A DNA stretch of 64,000 nucleotides, taken from contig CANHGM010000012.1 in assembly GCA_947460345.1 (NCBI GenBank), positions 1 to 64,000 on the forward strand, in the 5' to 3' direction. Positions 1 through 9,300 of the stretch are shown one piece after another. A program made the position numbers and the translations under genes. Position 1 is the stretch's first letter. Each line of letters starts with the position of its first letter. The stretch is from Bacteroidota bacterium. Lineage in GTDB: Bacteria; Bacteroidota; Bacteroidia; UKL13-3. Below the pieces are notes generated by a model. The model saw nothing but the letters and a program-made list of their open reading frames with translations. It searched no databases and was not told the origin of the DNA.

Positions 1-149
1 AATAGGTGGATATATAGTGAAAAATGGTAATCATAGAATATTAAAACTATCACTTGCTATGAAGCGACGAGAATGGTTTACTGGACTTTGGATGAACATT
101 AATAATATAAGTAAATCAACTGCTTTTTATTTCTAATGACAATTTTGGG
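1..149 (+). mobile_element. 3' end of an insertion sequence (transposase C-terminus plus terminal repeat)
   Basis: An open frame enters from the left edge and stops at the TAA at 134-136. It encodes about 44 residues, including the basic/aromatic stretch MKRREWFTGLW, which resembles the C-terminal end of DDE transposases of IS4/IS1380-like elements. I recognise this only by resemblance and do not assign a family. The stop codon lies inside the 16-base sequence TAATGACAATTTTGGG (134-149). The same sequence recurs as both arms of a palindrome at 22148-22190, as expected for an IS terminal inverted repeat. To its right, homology to a monooxygenase gene begins abruptly, so the IS boundary is close to base 150. 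The rest of the element lies outside the window. Confidence 0.55.
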
Positions 150-292
150 TTTAAAAAAATTTTATCTTGAAATAAAGAAAGATGATTGCATCCTTTAAAG
201 CTTCTAATAAGGTGTTTAGAATCATTAAATATTTGTGTAAAATTCTCTATTTCAGAGGGATTAAAATTCATTTTAACTATTCGAATAATCAT
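150..292 (-). pseudogene. Truncated antibiotic-biosynthesis-monooxygenase (ABM) domain gene
   Basis: Reading leftwards from the ATG at 292-290, the protein starts MIIRIVKMNFNPSEIENF and continues through an SFKGCNHLSLFQD segment. This is the first half of a small ABM/YgiN-type monooxygenase, where a GC-H-L-x-L-x-QD motif normally precedes a long second half ending near residue 95-100. Here family resemblance ends at about residue 44 (base ~161). The frame then runs into insertion-sequence DNA and adds some 14 unrelated residues. The gene is therefore most likely broken by the insertion at the left edge and not functional. The family call rests on remembered motifs. Confidence 0.6.
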
Positions 293-372
293 GGCACAAA
301 GGTAAAACAAGCAATGGAATTAACCGTAGATTAAATAAAATAGAAAAAAAGTAAAAAATAATTGAAGTAAGA

Positions 373-403
373 TTTGATTATTCGCAATAAAGTGCTACAT
401 TTG
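373..403 (+). promoter_or_regulatory. Bacteroidota-type promoter of the tRNA-tuf operon
   Basis: TTTG at 373-376 is followed after exactly 19 bases by TACATTTG at 396-403, a perfect match to the Bacteroidota -33/-7 promoter (TTTG-N19-TAnnTTTG). Transcription should start near 408-410, about 60 bases before the first tRNA. It is well placed to drive the four tRNA genes and tuf. Confidence 0.8.
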
Positions 404-466
404 CAGTCCTTTTTTAGGAACCCATCCAAAAAATAGTTCTCAAATTCCTAAATACCAATACAATAA

Positions 467-539
<73 letters not shown>

Positions 540-579
540 CTCAATTAATCTATATCCTCAAAGTATGTATTAATGAGAT

Positions 580-660
580 GGGGAGATACCAGAGTGGCCA
601 AATGGGACGGACTGTAAATCCGTTGAGAAATCTTCGAAGGTTCGAATCCTTCTCTCCCCA
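580..660 (+). tRNA. tRNA-Tyr (GTA anticodon)
   Basis: A class II tRNA of 81 bases with a long variable arm. Acceptor GGGGAGA pairs with TCTCCCC (653-659), with A660 as discriminator. The anticodon loop contains GTA and the T-loop is GGTTCGAATCC. CCA is not encoded. Second in the operon, as tyrU is in E. coli. Confidence 0.95.
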
Positions 661-713
661 CCCAGAGTTATTGAATTAAATTGCTAATTTAATATAATAA
701 AATGCTCAAAATT

Positions 714-786
714 GCGGGAGTAGCTCAGTTGGTAGAGCGACAGCCTTCCAAGCTGTAGGTCGCGGGTTCGAGCCTCGTCTCCCGCT
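714..786 (+). tRNA. tRNA-Gly (TCC anticodon)
   Basis: Acceptor GCGGGAG pairs with CTCCCGC (779-785). The D-arm is AGCTCAGTTGGTAGAGC, the anticodon loop CTTCCAA gives TCC, and the T-loop is GGTTCGAGCC. CCA is not encoded. Third tRNA of the operon, equivalent to glyT. Confidence 0.95.
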
Positions 787-795
787 CAACATTAA

Positions 796-867
<72 letters not shown>

Positions 868-1000
868 CTAATAAGTTTTGATTCTTAACTTAAGAAACAA
901 AATTTATTTACAAGAACATATTTATCAAACTGAAAAGTTTAGATAAACAGTTAACCTGAAAGAGTTGACACAAGCGATTAAATGAAAATTTAATCAAATT

Positions 1001-1019
1001 TTCCGGCCAACAACCGGAA
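1001..1019 (+). promoter_or_regulatory. Hairpin in the tuf leader
   Basis: TTCCGG (1001-1006) and CCGGAA (1014-1019) form a perfect six-pair stem with a seven-base loop, 67 bases ahead of the tuf start. It is the only GC-rich element in an otherwise AT-rich 219-base spacer between the last tRNA and tuf. No T-tract follows directly. It may be a tRNA/mRNA processing site or an attenuator; the role is not established. Confidence 0.4.
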
Positions 1020-1086
1020 TTTCGGTATTTAAAAACACAAACACAAACAACAAAATAATTATAACCAATTAAATTTTAAAACAACA

Positions 1087-2274
1087 ATGGCAAAAGAAAA
1101 TTTCGACCGTTCAAAACCACACGTGAATATTGGTACAATAGGACACGTAGACCACGGCAAAACTACCCTTACGGCTGCCATTACCAAAGTGCTAGCCGAA
1201 AAGGGACTTTCAGAAGCTCGTTCATTCGATTCAATCGACTCAGCTCCTGAAGAAAAAGAACGCGGTATTACAATTAATACTGCACACGTAGAATATTCTA
1301 CAGCAAATCGTCACTATGCTCACGTAGATTGTCCGGGTCACGCTGACTATGTTAAAAACATGGTTACAGGTGCTGCTCAAATGGATGGTGCTATTTTAGT
1401 GGTTGCTTCTACTGACGGTCCAATGCCTCAAACTCGTGAACATATCCTTCTTGCTCGTCAAGTTGGTGTGCCTCGTATTGTGGTATTTATGAATAAAGTT
1501 GACATGGTTGATGACGAAGAGTTATTAGACCTAGTTGAAATAGAAATTCGTGAATTATTAAATAAATATGATTTCCCTGGTGATGAAATACCTATCATTC
1601 GTGGTTCTGCTTTAGGTGGATTAAACGGTGATGCTGCTTGGGTTGAAAAAATTATGGAATTAATGGATGCTGTTGATTCTTATATCCCAGTTCCTCCTCG
1701 TGCTGTAGATCTTCCTTTCTTGATGCCAGTTGAGGACGTTTTCTCAATCACTGGTCGTGGAACAGTTGCTACTGGTCGTATCGAGCGTGGTGTTATCAAT
1801 GTTGGTGATCCAGTTGATTTAATAGGCATGGGTGCTGAAAACTTAAAATCAGTTTGTACTGGTGTTGAGATGTTCCGTAAATTATTAGATCGTGGTGAAG
1901 CAGGTGATAACGCAGGTTTATTGTTACGTGGTATTGAGAAAAACGATATCCGTCGTGGTATGGTTATTTGCAAACCAGGTTCAGTTAATCCTCACACAGA
2001 TTTCAAAGCTGAGGTTTACGTTTTAAGTAAAGAAGAAGGTGGACGTCACACTCCATTCTTCAACAGATACCGTCCTCAATTCTATTTCCGTACAACTGAC
2101 GTTACTGGTGAAGTAACATTACCAGAAGGAATGGAAATGATTATGCCTGGTGATAACGTAACAGTTACTGTTGCTCTTATCCAAGCAATCGCTATGGAAA
2201 AAGGATTACGTTTCGCGATTCGTGAAGGTGGTCGTACCATAGGTGCAGGACAAGTTACTGATATCATTAAGTAA
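1087..2274 (+). CDS. tuf: Elongation factor Tu
   Basis: EF-Tu delivers aminoacyl-tRNA to the ribosome as a GTP complex. The 395-residue product has the standard length and all G-domain motifs: GHVDHGKTT (P-loop, about residue 19), the switch region [20 protein letters not shown] (G3, about residue 82), NKVD (G4, about residue 137) and GSAL (G5), followed by domains II and III up to the usual [10 protein letters not shown] ending. Four tRNA genes precede it and tRNA-Trp and secE follow, the arrangement seen around tufB in proteobacteria. A strong terminator lies directly downstream, so read-through into secE must be partial or the downstream genes have their own promoter. No Shine-Dalgarno is evident. 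Confidence 0.98.
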   Translation: MAKENFDRSKPHVNIGTIGHVDHGKTTLTAAITKVLAEKGLSEARSFDSIDSAPEEKERGITINTAHVEYSTANRHYAHVDCPGHADYVKNMVTGAAQMDGAILVVASTDGPMPQTREHILLARQVGVPRIVVFMNKVDMVDDEELLDLVEIEIRELLNKYDFPGDEIPIIRGSALGGLNGDAAWVEKIMELMDAVDSYIPVPPRAVDLPFLMPVEDVFSITGRGTVATGRIERGVINVGDPVDLIGMGAENLKSVCTGVEMFRKLLDRGEAGDNAGLLLRGIEKNDIRRGMVICKPGSVNPHTDFKAEVYVLSKEEGGRHTPFFNRYRPQFYFRTTDVTGEVTLPEGMEMIMPGDNVTVTVALIQAIAMEKGLRFAIREGGRTIGAGQVTDIIK

Positions 2275-2285
2275 TTAATTAAAAT

Positions 2286-2326
2286 CACCAACCTTAGAAA
2301 TATACCTAGGGTTGGTGTTTTTTTTC
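2286..2326 (+). terminator. Rho-independent terminator after tuf
   Basis: CACCAACC (2286-2293) pairs with GGTTGGTG (2310-2317), and the stem extends inward through weaker pairs. Eight T residues follow. It starts 12 bases after the tuf stop codon and separates tuf from the tRNA-Trp/secE genes. Confidence 0.9.
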
Positions 2327-2456
2327 TCTAAGGTTTTTACTTTTAATTCTTCAAAAAATTAAAAGTTTATACAAAAAGGTTTAGTGCTTCTATAAATAAT
2401 TAGAAGAAAGTATAAAGATCTCCAACTTTACACCCATCACTATTAAATGGAGTTAT

Positions 2457-2527
2457 ACGAGAATAGTTCAATGGTAGAATAGAGGTCTCCAAAACCTTTG
2501 ATCAGGGTTCGAATCCTTGTTCTCGTG
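2457..2527 (+). tRNA. tRNA-Trp (CCA anticodon)
   Basis: Acceptor ACGAGAA pairs with TTCTCGT (2520-2526), with G2527 as discriminator. The anticodon loop contains CCA, the D-arm is AGTTCAATGGTAGAAT and the T-loop GGTTCGAATCC. CCA is not encoded at the 3' end. It lies 35 bases ahead of secE, a position conserved in many bacteria. No clear promoter was found in the preceding 130 bases. Confidence 0.93.
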
Positions 2528-2562
2528 CTTCACAGGTTTTTATACAAAACAAAAGAATAAAA

Positions 2563-2757
2563 ATGAACAAATTTAGAGCTTATTTAGAAGCAACTACAGA
2601 CGAGTTGAAAAACAAAGTTTCTTGGCCATCATGGGAAGAACTTCGCAGTAGTTCATTACTAGTTATGGTAGCATCTTTAATATTTGCTTTAGTAGTAATG
2701 GTTATTGATTTTGTGGGAAGTAATATGATGAGTATCATTTATAATTTGAATAGCTAA
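2563..2757 (+). CDS. secE: Preprotein translocase subunit SecE
   Basis: A single-span subunit of the SecYEG translocon. The 64-residue protein has the short bacterial SecE form: an amphipathic N-terminal helix with the conserved VSWPSWEELRSSS segment (about residues 19-31), followed by one transmembrane helix (about 33-55). It lies between tRNA-Trp and nusG, six bases from the latter, as in most bacteria. The start is the only ATG that gives the full amphipathic helix. Confidence 0.95.
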   Translation: MNKFRAYLEATTDELKNKVSWPSWEELRSSSLLVMVASLIFALVVMVIDFVGSNMMSIIYNLNS

Positions 2758-2763
2758 ATAAAA

Positions 2764-3309
2764 ATGGCACACGATTTTAAATGGTATGTAGTTAGAGCCA
2801 TTAGCGGACAAGAGACAAAAGTAAAGTCTTATATAGAAGCTGAATTGGCACGTGAGGGTTTGAGTGAATATGTTCCTCAAATATTAATACCAATGGAGAA
2901 AGTTTACCAAATAAAAAATGGTAAAAAAACTACAAGAGAGAAAAACTATTTTCCAGGTTATATATTAATTCATGCTGATTTAACTGGAGAGGTTGCTCCA
3001 ACTATTAAAGCCATTAATGGAATTGTTGGTTTTTTAGGTTCTCAAGGTATGCCAACCCCATTAAGACAATCAGAAGTGAATAGAATCCTAGGAACGGTTG
3101 ATGAAATTTCTGATAATATAGAAGTTATGGTTGAACCTTTTATGGTTGGTGAAACTGTGAAAGTTACAGATGGACCATTCAACGGTTTTTCTGGTACTAT
3201 AGAAGAAGTAATGGAAACTAAGAAAAAATTAAAAGTAATGGTGAAGATTTTCGGAAGAAAGACACCACTAGAATTAGGATTTGTACAAGTAGAAAAAGAA
3301 CAAAATTAG
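2764..3309 (+). CDS. nusG: Transcription termination/antitermination factor NusG
   Basis: NusG binds RNA polymerase and couples it to Rho or to the ribosome. The 181 residues comprise an NGN domain (WYVVRAISGQE at about residue 7, FPGYILI at about 62-68) and a C-terminal KOW domain (about residues 128-175, with VKVTDGPFNGFSGTIEEV). It is cotranscribed with secE and upstream of the ribosomal stalk genes, its usual place. Confidence 0.96.
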   Translation: MAHDFKWYVVRAISGQETKVKSYIEAELAREGLSEYVPQILIPMEKVYQIKNGKKTTREKNYFPGYILIHADLTGEVAPTIKAINGIVGFLGSQGMPTPLRQSEVNRILGTVDEISDNIEVMVEPFMVGETVKVTDGPFNGFSGTIEEVMETKKKLKVMVKIFGRKTPLELGFVQVEKEQN

Positions 3310-3369
3310 CATAACACTCCATTTAGCTTCCATAAGTGGGTATATGAATATAAAATAACAATCAGAAAA

Positions 3370-3807
3370 ATGGCAAAAGAAATTTCCGCATATGTAAAAT
3401 TACAAGTGAAGGGTGGTGCCGCAAATCCAGCTCCTCCAATCGGTCCTGCATTAGGTTCGAAAGGTGTGAACATTATGGAGTTTTGTAAGCAATTTAACGC
3501 CCGCACTCAAGAAAAAGCAGGAAAAATATTACCAGTAGTAATTACAGTTTATAGTGATAAGTCTTTTGACTTTATTATTAAAACTCCTCCTGCTGCAGCT
3601 CAATTATTAGAAGCAGCAAAAATTCAAAAAGGTTCTGATCAATCAAATCGTAAGAAAGTAGGTACCGTTACTTGGGATCAAGTAAAAGCTATTGCAGAAG
3701 ACAAAATGCCTGACTTAAATTGTTTTACAATTGAGTCGGCTATGAGCATGGTAGCTGGTGCAGCTCGTTCTATGGGTTTGAATGTAACAGGAGAAAAACC
3801 TTACTAA
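3370..3807 (+). CDS. rplK: Large-subunit ribosomal protein uL11
   Basis: uL11 forms the base of the ribosomal stalk and binds 23S rRNA in the GTPase centre. The 145-residue product carries the proline-rich N-terminal switch ([13 protein letters not shown], about residues 17-29) and the C-terminal rRNA-binding part ([10 protein letters not shown]...[10 protein letters not shown]). Length and order (before rplA) are standard. A 60-base spacer separates it from nusG. Confidence 0.97.
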   Translation: MAKEISAYVKLQVKGGAANPAPPIGPALGSKGVNIMEFCKQFNARTQEKAGKILPVVITVYSDKSFDFIIKTPPAAAQLLEAAKIQKGSDQSNRKKVGTVTWDQVKAIAEDKMPDLNCFTIESAMSMVAGAARSMGLNVTGEKPY

Positions 3808-3830
3808 TCAACAATTAATTCGACAAACAA

Positions 3831-4529
3831 ATGGCAAAACTCACGAAAAAAAGAAAAGCAATTGTAGGCAAAATTGAGCCTAACAAAGAATACACCTTAA
3901 CAGATGCTACTAAGCTAGTTAAGGAAGTGACATATACCAAATTCGATGCATCTGTTGATTTAGACATTCGCTTGGGTGTAGATCCAAGAAAAGCAAATCA
4001 AATGGTGCGTGGTATAGTATCACTACCTCATGGTACAGGAAAAACAAAAAAAGTATTAGTACTTTGTACTCCTGACAAAGAAGCTGAAGCTACAGCAGCA
4101 GGAGCTGACTATGTAGGTTTAGATGAATACATTCAGAAAATTGAAGGAGGTTGGACTGATGTTGATGTTATCATTACTATGCCTACAGTAATGGCAAAAC
4201 TTGGGAAATTAGGTAGAGTATTAGGACCTCGTAACTTAATGCCTAATCCAAAGAGTGGAACTGTAACAATGGATATAGGTAGAACAGTAACAGAGGTTAA
4301 AGGCGGTAAAATTGATTTTAAAGTAGATAAAGCTGGTATCATTCACACATCTATAGGAAAAGCATCTTTTTCTCCAGATAAGATTTATGACAATGCTCTT
4401 GAGCTAATTTCATCAATTTCTAAATTAAAACCTTCTTCAGCTAAAGGTACTTATTTCAGAAGTGTTACATTATCATCGACTATGAGTCCTGGTATACATA
4501 TCGACACTAAATCAATTCCAGGTATTTAA
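3831..4529 (+). CDS. rplA: Large-subunit ribosomal protein uL1
   Basis: uL1 forms the mobile L1 stalk near the E site and in many bacteria represses its own operon. The 232-residue protein has the expected motifs: [20 protein letters not shown] (about residues 43-62), [11 protein letters not shown], and the signature [19 protein letters not shown] in the middle. It is 23 bases downstream of rplK. I did not find an obvious L1-binding mimic upstream. Confidence 0.97.
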   Translation: MAKLTKKRKAIVGKIEPNKEYTLTDATKLVKEVTYTKFDASVDLDIRLGVDPRKANQMVRGIVSLPHGTGKTKKVLVLCTPDKEAEATAAGADYVGLDEYIQKIEGGWTDVDVIITMPTVMAKLGKLGRVLGPRNLMPNPKSGTVTMDIGRTVTEVKGGKIDFKVDKAGIIHTSIGKASFSPDKIYDNALELISSISKLKPSSAKGTYFRSVTLSSTMSPGIHIDTKSIPGI

Positions 4530-4549
4530 TCTCTAAAATTAAGAAAGAA

Positions 4550-5068
4550 ATGAAATTCGAACAAAAAGAGACAGTTATAAGTGAACTTACAGAAGAGTTC
4601 AAAAAATACAATTTTGTATATATATCAGACAATACTGGTCTGACAGCAATCAAAGATAATGGTTTTCGTAGAATTCTTCACAAGAACGGCGTAAAGATGG
4701 TGGTAGCTAAAAATACCTTAATCAAAAGAGCCATGGAGAATAGCGGTAAAGATTTTTCAGGTTTATTTGGCACCCTTAAAGGATCAAGTGCTTTATTATT
4801 CACTGACGAGTTGAAAGCCCCTGCAAAAGCAATCAAAGATTTCAGAAAGAAAGCAGAAAAACCTTCATTAAAAGGAGCTTGGATAGACAATGATGTGTTC
4901 ATTGGTGACAGTTCTTTAGAAGCGTTAATTAGCTTGAAAACTAAAAACGAACTTATTGGAGAAATCATCGGTTTATTACAATCTCCTGCTAAAAACGTTA
5001 TTTCTTCACTTCAAAGTGGTGGGAACAAACTTGCAGGTATTGTTAAAACACTTCAAGAACGTTCATAA
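4550..5068 (+). CDS. rplJ: Large-subunit ribosomal protein uL10
   Basis: uL10 anchors the L7/L12 dimers on the ribosomal stalk. The 172-residue protein has the N-terminal rRNA-binding domain (about residues 1-130, including KMVVAKNTLIKRAM and the GSSALLFT strand) and a C-terminal helix for L7/L12 binding (about 145-172). The gene is 20 bases after rplA and 67 before rplL. Confidence 0.95.
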   Translation: MKFEQKETVISELTEEFKKYNFVYISDNTGLTAIKDNGFRRILHKNGVKMVVAKNTLIKRAMENSGKDFSGLFGTLKGSSALLFTDELKAPAKAIKDFRKKAEKPSLKGAWIDNDVFIGDSSLEALISLKTKNELIGEIIGLLQSPAKNVISSLQSGGNKLAGIVKTLQERS

Positions 5069-5135
5069 CAAACAACGGCTTCCATATATCTAAAATAGAC
5101 TTTATAATCATTAAACAAGAAAATTAATTACAAAA

Positions 5136-5513
5136 ATGGCTGATTTAAAACAATTCGCAGAACAACTAGTTAACTTAACCGTAAAAGAAGTTAACGAACT
5201 TGCACAAATTTTAAAAGATGAGTATGGCATTGAGCCTGCTGCTGCTGCTGTAGCAGTTGCTGCTCCTTCTGCTGGTGGAGCTGGTGAAGCTGCTGCTGAG
5301 CAAACTGAGTTTGACGTAATCTTAAAATCAGGTGGTGCAAGCAAATTAAACGTGGTTAAATTGGTAAAAGACTTAACTGGTCTTGGCTTGAAAGAAGCTA
5401 AAGAATTAGTTGATAGTGCACCAAAACCAGTAAAAGAGAAAATCTCTAAAGCTGACGCTGAAAATTTGAAAAAGCAACTAGAAGAAGCTGGTGCTGAAGT
5501 AGAAGTTAAGTAA
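5136..5513 (+). CDS. rplL: Large-subunit ribosomal protein bL12 (L7/L12)
   Basis: The multi-copy stalk protein that recruits translational GTPases. The 125 residues show the N-terminal dimerisation domain (about 1-33), an alanine-rich hinge ([20 protein letters not shown], about 36-55) and the globular C-terminal domain with [20 protein letters not shown]. The expected next genes, rpoB and rpoC, are absent. A strong terminator follows, and the next gene points the opposite way. Confidence 0.97.
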   Translation: MADLKQFAEQLVNLTVKEVNELAQILKDEYGIEPAAAAVAVAAPSAGGAGEAAAEQTEFDVILKSGGASKLNVVKLVKDLTGLGLKEAKELVDSAPKPVKEKISKADAENLKKQLEEAGAEVEVK

Positions 5514-5530
5514 TCAGTTTACTACCTTAT

Positions 5531-5568
5531 AAAAAAGTCATTCATCTAAAGGTGAATGACTTTTTTTT
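5531..5568 (+). terminator. Strong terminator after rplL
   Basis: GTCATTCATC (5537-5546) pairs with GGTGAATGAC (5551-5560), with a four-base TAAA loop and one T-G pair. A run of A lies before it and a run of T after it, so it can act in both directions. It closes the ribosomal-protein operon and probably also ends the convergent gene at 5567-6160. Confidence 0.93.
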
Positions 5569-6160
5569 ATTTATTTTTTTCAATGGCCAAAACCGGATGA
5601 ATCTCAATACTATTTTTTGCATGCCCTTTACCATGGTTTTTTTTGTCGAAAAACAAAAAACCTGTAATTGATACTTGTAATGGTTGTCTTAAATAAGTTA
5701 CCTTTTTCTTAGGATAATATATTTCATTTGAAATAAAATTACGTGCATTGCTATATAAACTTTTTAGCAATGAATGATTTGAAAGAGTTTCGTCATCAGG
5801 GTTAGGTATTTCAGCAATCATAGTGTCTAGTGTGTTTTGACTTCTTATAATTAAATGAAAATCTCCATCCTTTTCTTTGGCCATACCTATAATCTGTGCA
5901 TCAACAGTTACCTTCCTTTTTTCTGGTTGGCTTCTATTATTACCTAAAAGTTTCTTCCCAGGCTTTTTTATTTTTACTAAATTTTGAATATCGGTTTGCT
6001 CTGCATGTTTATGTAATAGACTTATACCAATTGGATCTGTTAGGGTTTTAATTGACCACCGATACCGGTCGTTGTTCTGAAATGCATATAATATTATAAC
6101 TGAAAATATGCATAATATATATATATAATAAAGTGGTTTTTTTGAAAAAGATATTTGCAT
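5567..6160 (-). CDS. Membrane-anchored protein of an uncharacterised 'AEIP...EIHPV' family
   Basis: This 197-residue protein has one N-terminal transmembrane segment (about residues 9-26, rich in Ile/Tyr/Phe) and a soluble remainder of about 165 residues. The soluble part contains GDFHLIIRS, TMIAEIPNPD, then VSITGFLFFDKKNHGKGHAKN and EIHPVLAIE. I associate this order (GDxH, IAEIPxP, GxxFFDxxHG, E-x-HPV) with small, mostly unannotated bacterial proteins of probable OB-like fold. No enzymatic activity is known to me. The conserved histidines suggest metal or nucleotide binding, but that is inference. It occupies the place where rpoB would be expected, on the opposite strand. Confidence 0.6.
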   Translation of the reverse strand: MQISFSKKPLYYIYILCIFSVIILYAFQNNDRYRWSIKTLTDPIGISLLHKHAEQTDIQNLVKIKKPGKKLLGNNRSQPEKRKVTVDAQIIGMAKEKDGDFHLIIRSQNTLDTMIAEIPNPDDETLSNHSLLKSLYSNARNFISNEIYYPKKKVTYLRQPLQVSITGFLFFDKKNHGKGHAKNSIEIHPVLAIEKNK

Positions 6161-6216
6161 AGTTCTATATTTTCTTGTTAATTAATCTATGTATTTTAAA
6201 CTATATTTGTAGTGTT

Positions 6217-6372
6217 ATGTGGAATAAATTATTAACCTATTTATATATTAGAAAGCCAGCACATGCTGCTGAAAATATAAACGTAAAAATGATGCATAAG
6301 GTAAATAGACTTACTTTGCTTATGTTTTTATTTGCTTTAATAGTAATAGTATTCAGATTCATATTTAAATAA
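6217..6372 (+). CDS. Small single-span membrane protein (DUF6728-like)
   Basis: A 51-residue protein starting MWNKLLTYLYIRKP, with a short cytoplasmic part, an MHKVNRLTLLMF segment and a C-terminal transmembrane helix (about residues 31-49). It resembles the DUF6728 miniproteins of Bacteroidota, whose function is unknown. The start at 6217 is chosen because a -7-like box TATATTTG (6202-6209) ends seven bases before it. An upstream ATG-like start at 6175 would precede the promoter. The gene converges on the histidine kinase with only four bases between the stop codons. Confidence 0.65.
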   Translation: MWNKLLTYLYIRKPAHAAENINVKMMHKVNRLTLLMFLFALIVIVFRFIFK

Positions 6373-6376
6373 GTTT

Positions 6377-9300
6377 TTACGATTGGGTAAGAGGCAACTC
6401 TATATAAAATATAGTTCCTGTATTTAATTTGCTTTCATATCGAATAGCCCCTCCATTGTTCTCAATTATTTTTTTTACCATAGCTAATCCCAATCCCATT
6501 CCAGAGTTTTTAGTACTAAAATTAGGAACAAAAATTTTGTCTTCTAATTCTTTTGGAATTCCATCTCCATTATCTTTTACAGTAATTTCAGCTAAGTTTA
6601 GATTTTTATTAGTTAAAGATGAAATTTCTATAATGCCTTTTCTGTCTTCAGGGATAGCTTGAATTGCGTTTTTAATTAAATTGGTAAATACTCTTTTTAT
6701 TTCATCTGCATCAGCAAATATGTATATATCTTCTGTGTTTTTTATATATTTTATATTAATATTTTCATCAGAGTCAAACAGTGTTTTTATATCATCTAAT
6801 AATGCACACACATTTATTATTTCTCTTTTGCTTTCAGGCATTTTGGCAAAGTTGCTAAACTCTGTAGCTAAGTTAGCAAGTGCATCAATTTGTTCTACCA
6901 AAACCCTGCTAACTTTAGCCATTATTTCTTCTTTTTTTGGATGGTTATCTTGATAAGCTTTTTGAAGTTGTTGTAAGTTTAACTTCATAGGCGTCAGCGG
7001 ATTTTTAATTTCGTGAGCAATTTGTTTTGCCATTTCACGCCAAGCTTCATTTCTTTCGTTTTGAGCTAATGTATCTGCACTTTGAGCAAGTGTGTCAACC
7101 ATAATGTTATATTGGTTTACTAAATCACCAATTTCATCAGGAGTATGCCAATTGATTTTTGTGTTTTTCTTACCCAATACAGTAGTTGATATTTTTTCTC
7201 GTATAACATTTAAACGTCTCACAAAGCTAGAAGTAATTAACCATGATAAAATGCCTATGACTATAAAAATAAAAGTATAGGGTGTAATTAAGCTTATCAA
7301 ATTGGTTTTAATAGCTTCTGTTAATTCTGCTTGTTTGGCAAAATAAGGTATGTTTAAATAACCAATAAACCTTTCATTGACTACTAACGGTGTATATGCT
7401 GATAAGTATTCGAGTTTACCTAAATGTTCGTTTTGAATTAAATGAGAAGATCCATTTATATATATAGATTTAATGGTGTTTTCATTGATTTTACTAGACA
7501 TGATTCCACTTTCGAAAATCCTAGGTTGTGATGAATAAATTAAACTACCTGCAGCATCAAAAATATTTATATCGGTATGGTATATTTCAATTATTGGATT
7601 AATTTGTTCTTCTAGTTGTTCTGTTTGAATAAAGCCATCTTTTATTTTAATATATTTTTCTGTTTCTAGTTTTACATCTTTTAGTTTGATATTCAGTTTT
7701 TCTATTTGATTTTTATTGTAAATCTTAGTGATATTAGTTTGGTTTACAAATATGGTTACCAATAAAGTTATGACTATTACTGCCCCAATCGTTAATTGAA
7801 TCCTAACACTTATAAGTGATAAATTAAGTCCGCCAGTGATATAATTATTTTTTAACTCTTGTGAATAGATGCTGTCAAATTTTTGATGGTTTGAAATTCT
7901 TTGATATAAATATTTTAGATAGATGATTGATAAATTTATTAATATTAAAACTAAGAAAAATAAGATAAAAAAGGTAATTGAAAATCCTATATAAGAAATT
8001 GGTTTTGACCAACTATCACTTTCTTTACTAATCAATACACTTAATCCATTTTTTTCTTTGTAGAGCACATGCGTCCATTCATCTATATGTGTGTTTTCGT
8101 TTTCTTTTACTTTATTTTCTATTTGGGTAAGATAAATAGGGTAATTGAAAACTCCATGCGAATTGAAAAGCTTGCCTTGTTTATAGCTTGCCCAAGAATA
8201 AAACTCGTTCTCATTTTCTTTAGAATAGTTTATTTCTGAAAGTATTTCATATAAACCATTTTCGGTATCATAGTTTTTGGGTTGTAGAACTACATATATA
8301 TTTACACTATCTCGTGTATATTTTCCAAGATATCCCATAATAGGAGAGGATACATTGGTTTTTACAAAGTTTGTCTTGTCTATTTTAAATGATTGAGCAT
8401 GATAAAGTGTGTCAATACTTTGATTTAAACTCTCAATATGATTATTTGTTAAATATACATTCACATCATATTTGCTCATGTATCCTGAGAAGTATCTGTT
8501 TTTCAAATATTTTTGAATGACTTCTTTGCTCCACAAAAACTCGTTGAGTTTTACATCATTATTTATTTTCTTGTCTATTTCAGGAAGTATTTGTTCTATT
8601 CTATAGTCAGAGTTGTCTATAAGGCTTTGAGCAAACAGTTTCTTAATTTCATTTTCTTTATGAATATTGTTGTCATAAATTATTAAACCGGTCAAAAATG
8701 CTGCAATTACAGGTATTATAAAGGAGTTTTTTTGTGATTTGTTGAATTTTTTAGAGTGGAAAAGCCAGTCATAAAATACAATTAAAGTTAGAAGACATAG
8801 AGCATATATATAACTCCATTTGAAAACAAAAATTAATAATCCAAAACCAATAATTAAATATAATAAACTAATCAATGGATTGTTAACTATTAATATTCTA
8901 TTGTTTTTTAATATATTCAATAGGTCAGCAAAAAGAAAATACAGAATAGATGTGAATGCAATTGTACATAGTAAAATAATAGAATATTGATTTAAACTGT
9001 GTTTGCTTATGTCAATACTTATACTTGAGTCTATTATTAGTGAAATTATGCCTTTGGTTACTATTGATAATACACATATTTTGATGAAAAAGAATATAAT
9101 GTTAAAGATAGATTTATATCGTTTTGTAATGATTTGATGTTGATTGATATATTTTAATGATAAATATAAAGTACGGCTACATACTAATATATTTAAAATA
9201 TAGTCACCTAACGATGAAAATAAATTGTTATTTGCATAGTATAAAGGGTTGAATATGCCTAACTCATATAATAGCTGCGGGCTTTGAATTGATATAGGTA

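Noticed and set aside
116-310. 64-residue minus-strand frame read as a complete gene
   Set aside because: Only its first ~44 residues from the ATG at 292 resemble an ABM domain; the tail is insertion-sequence DNA. Reported as a truncated pseudogene instead.
1680-2291. Minus-strand frames within tuf
   Set aside because: Antisense shadows of a highly biased coding sequence with no start signals.
2400-2456. Promoter upstream of tRNA-Trp/secE
   Set aside because: No TTTG-N19-TAnnTTTG match or good -7 box found, although a terminator precedes; expression may come from read-through.
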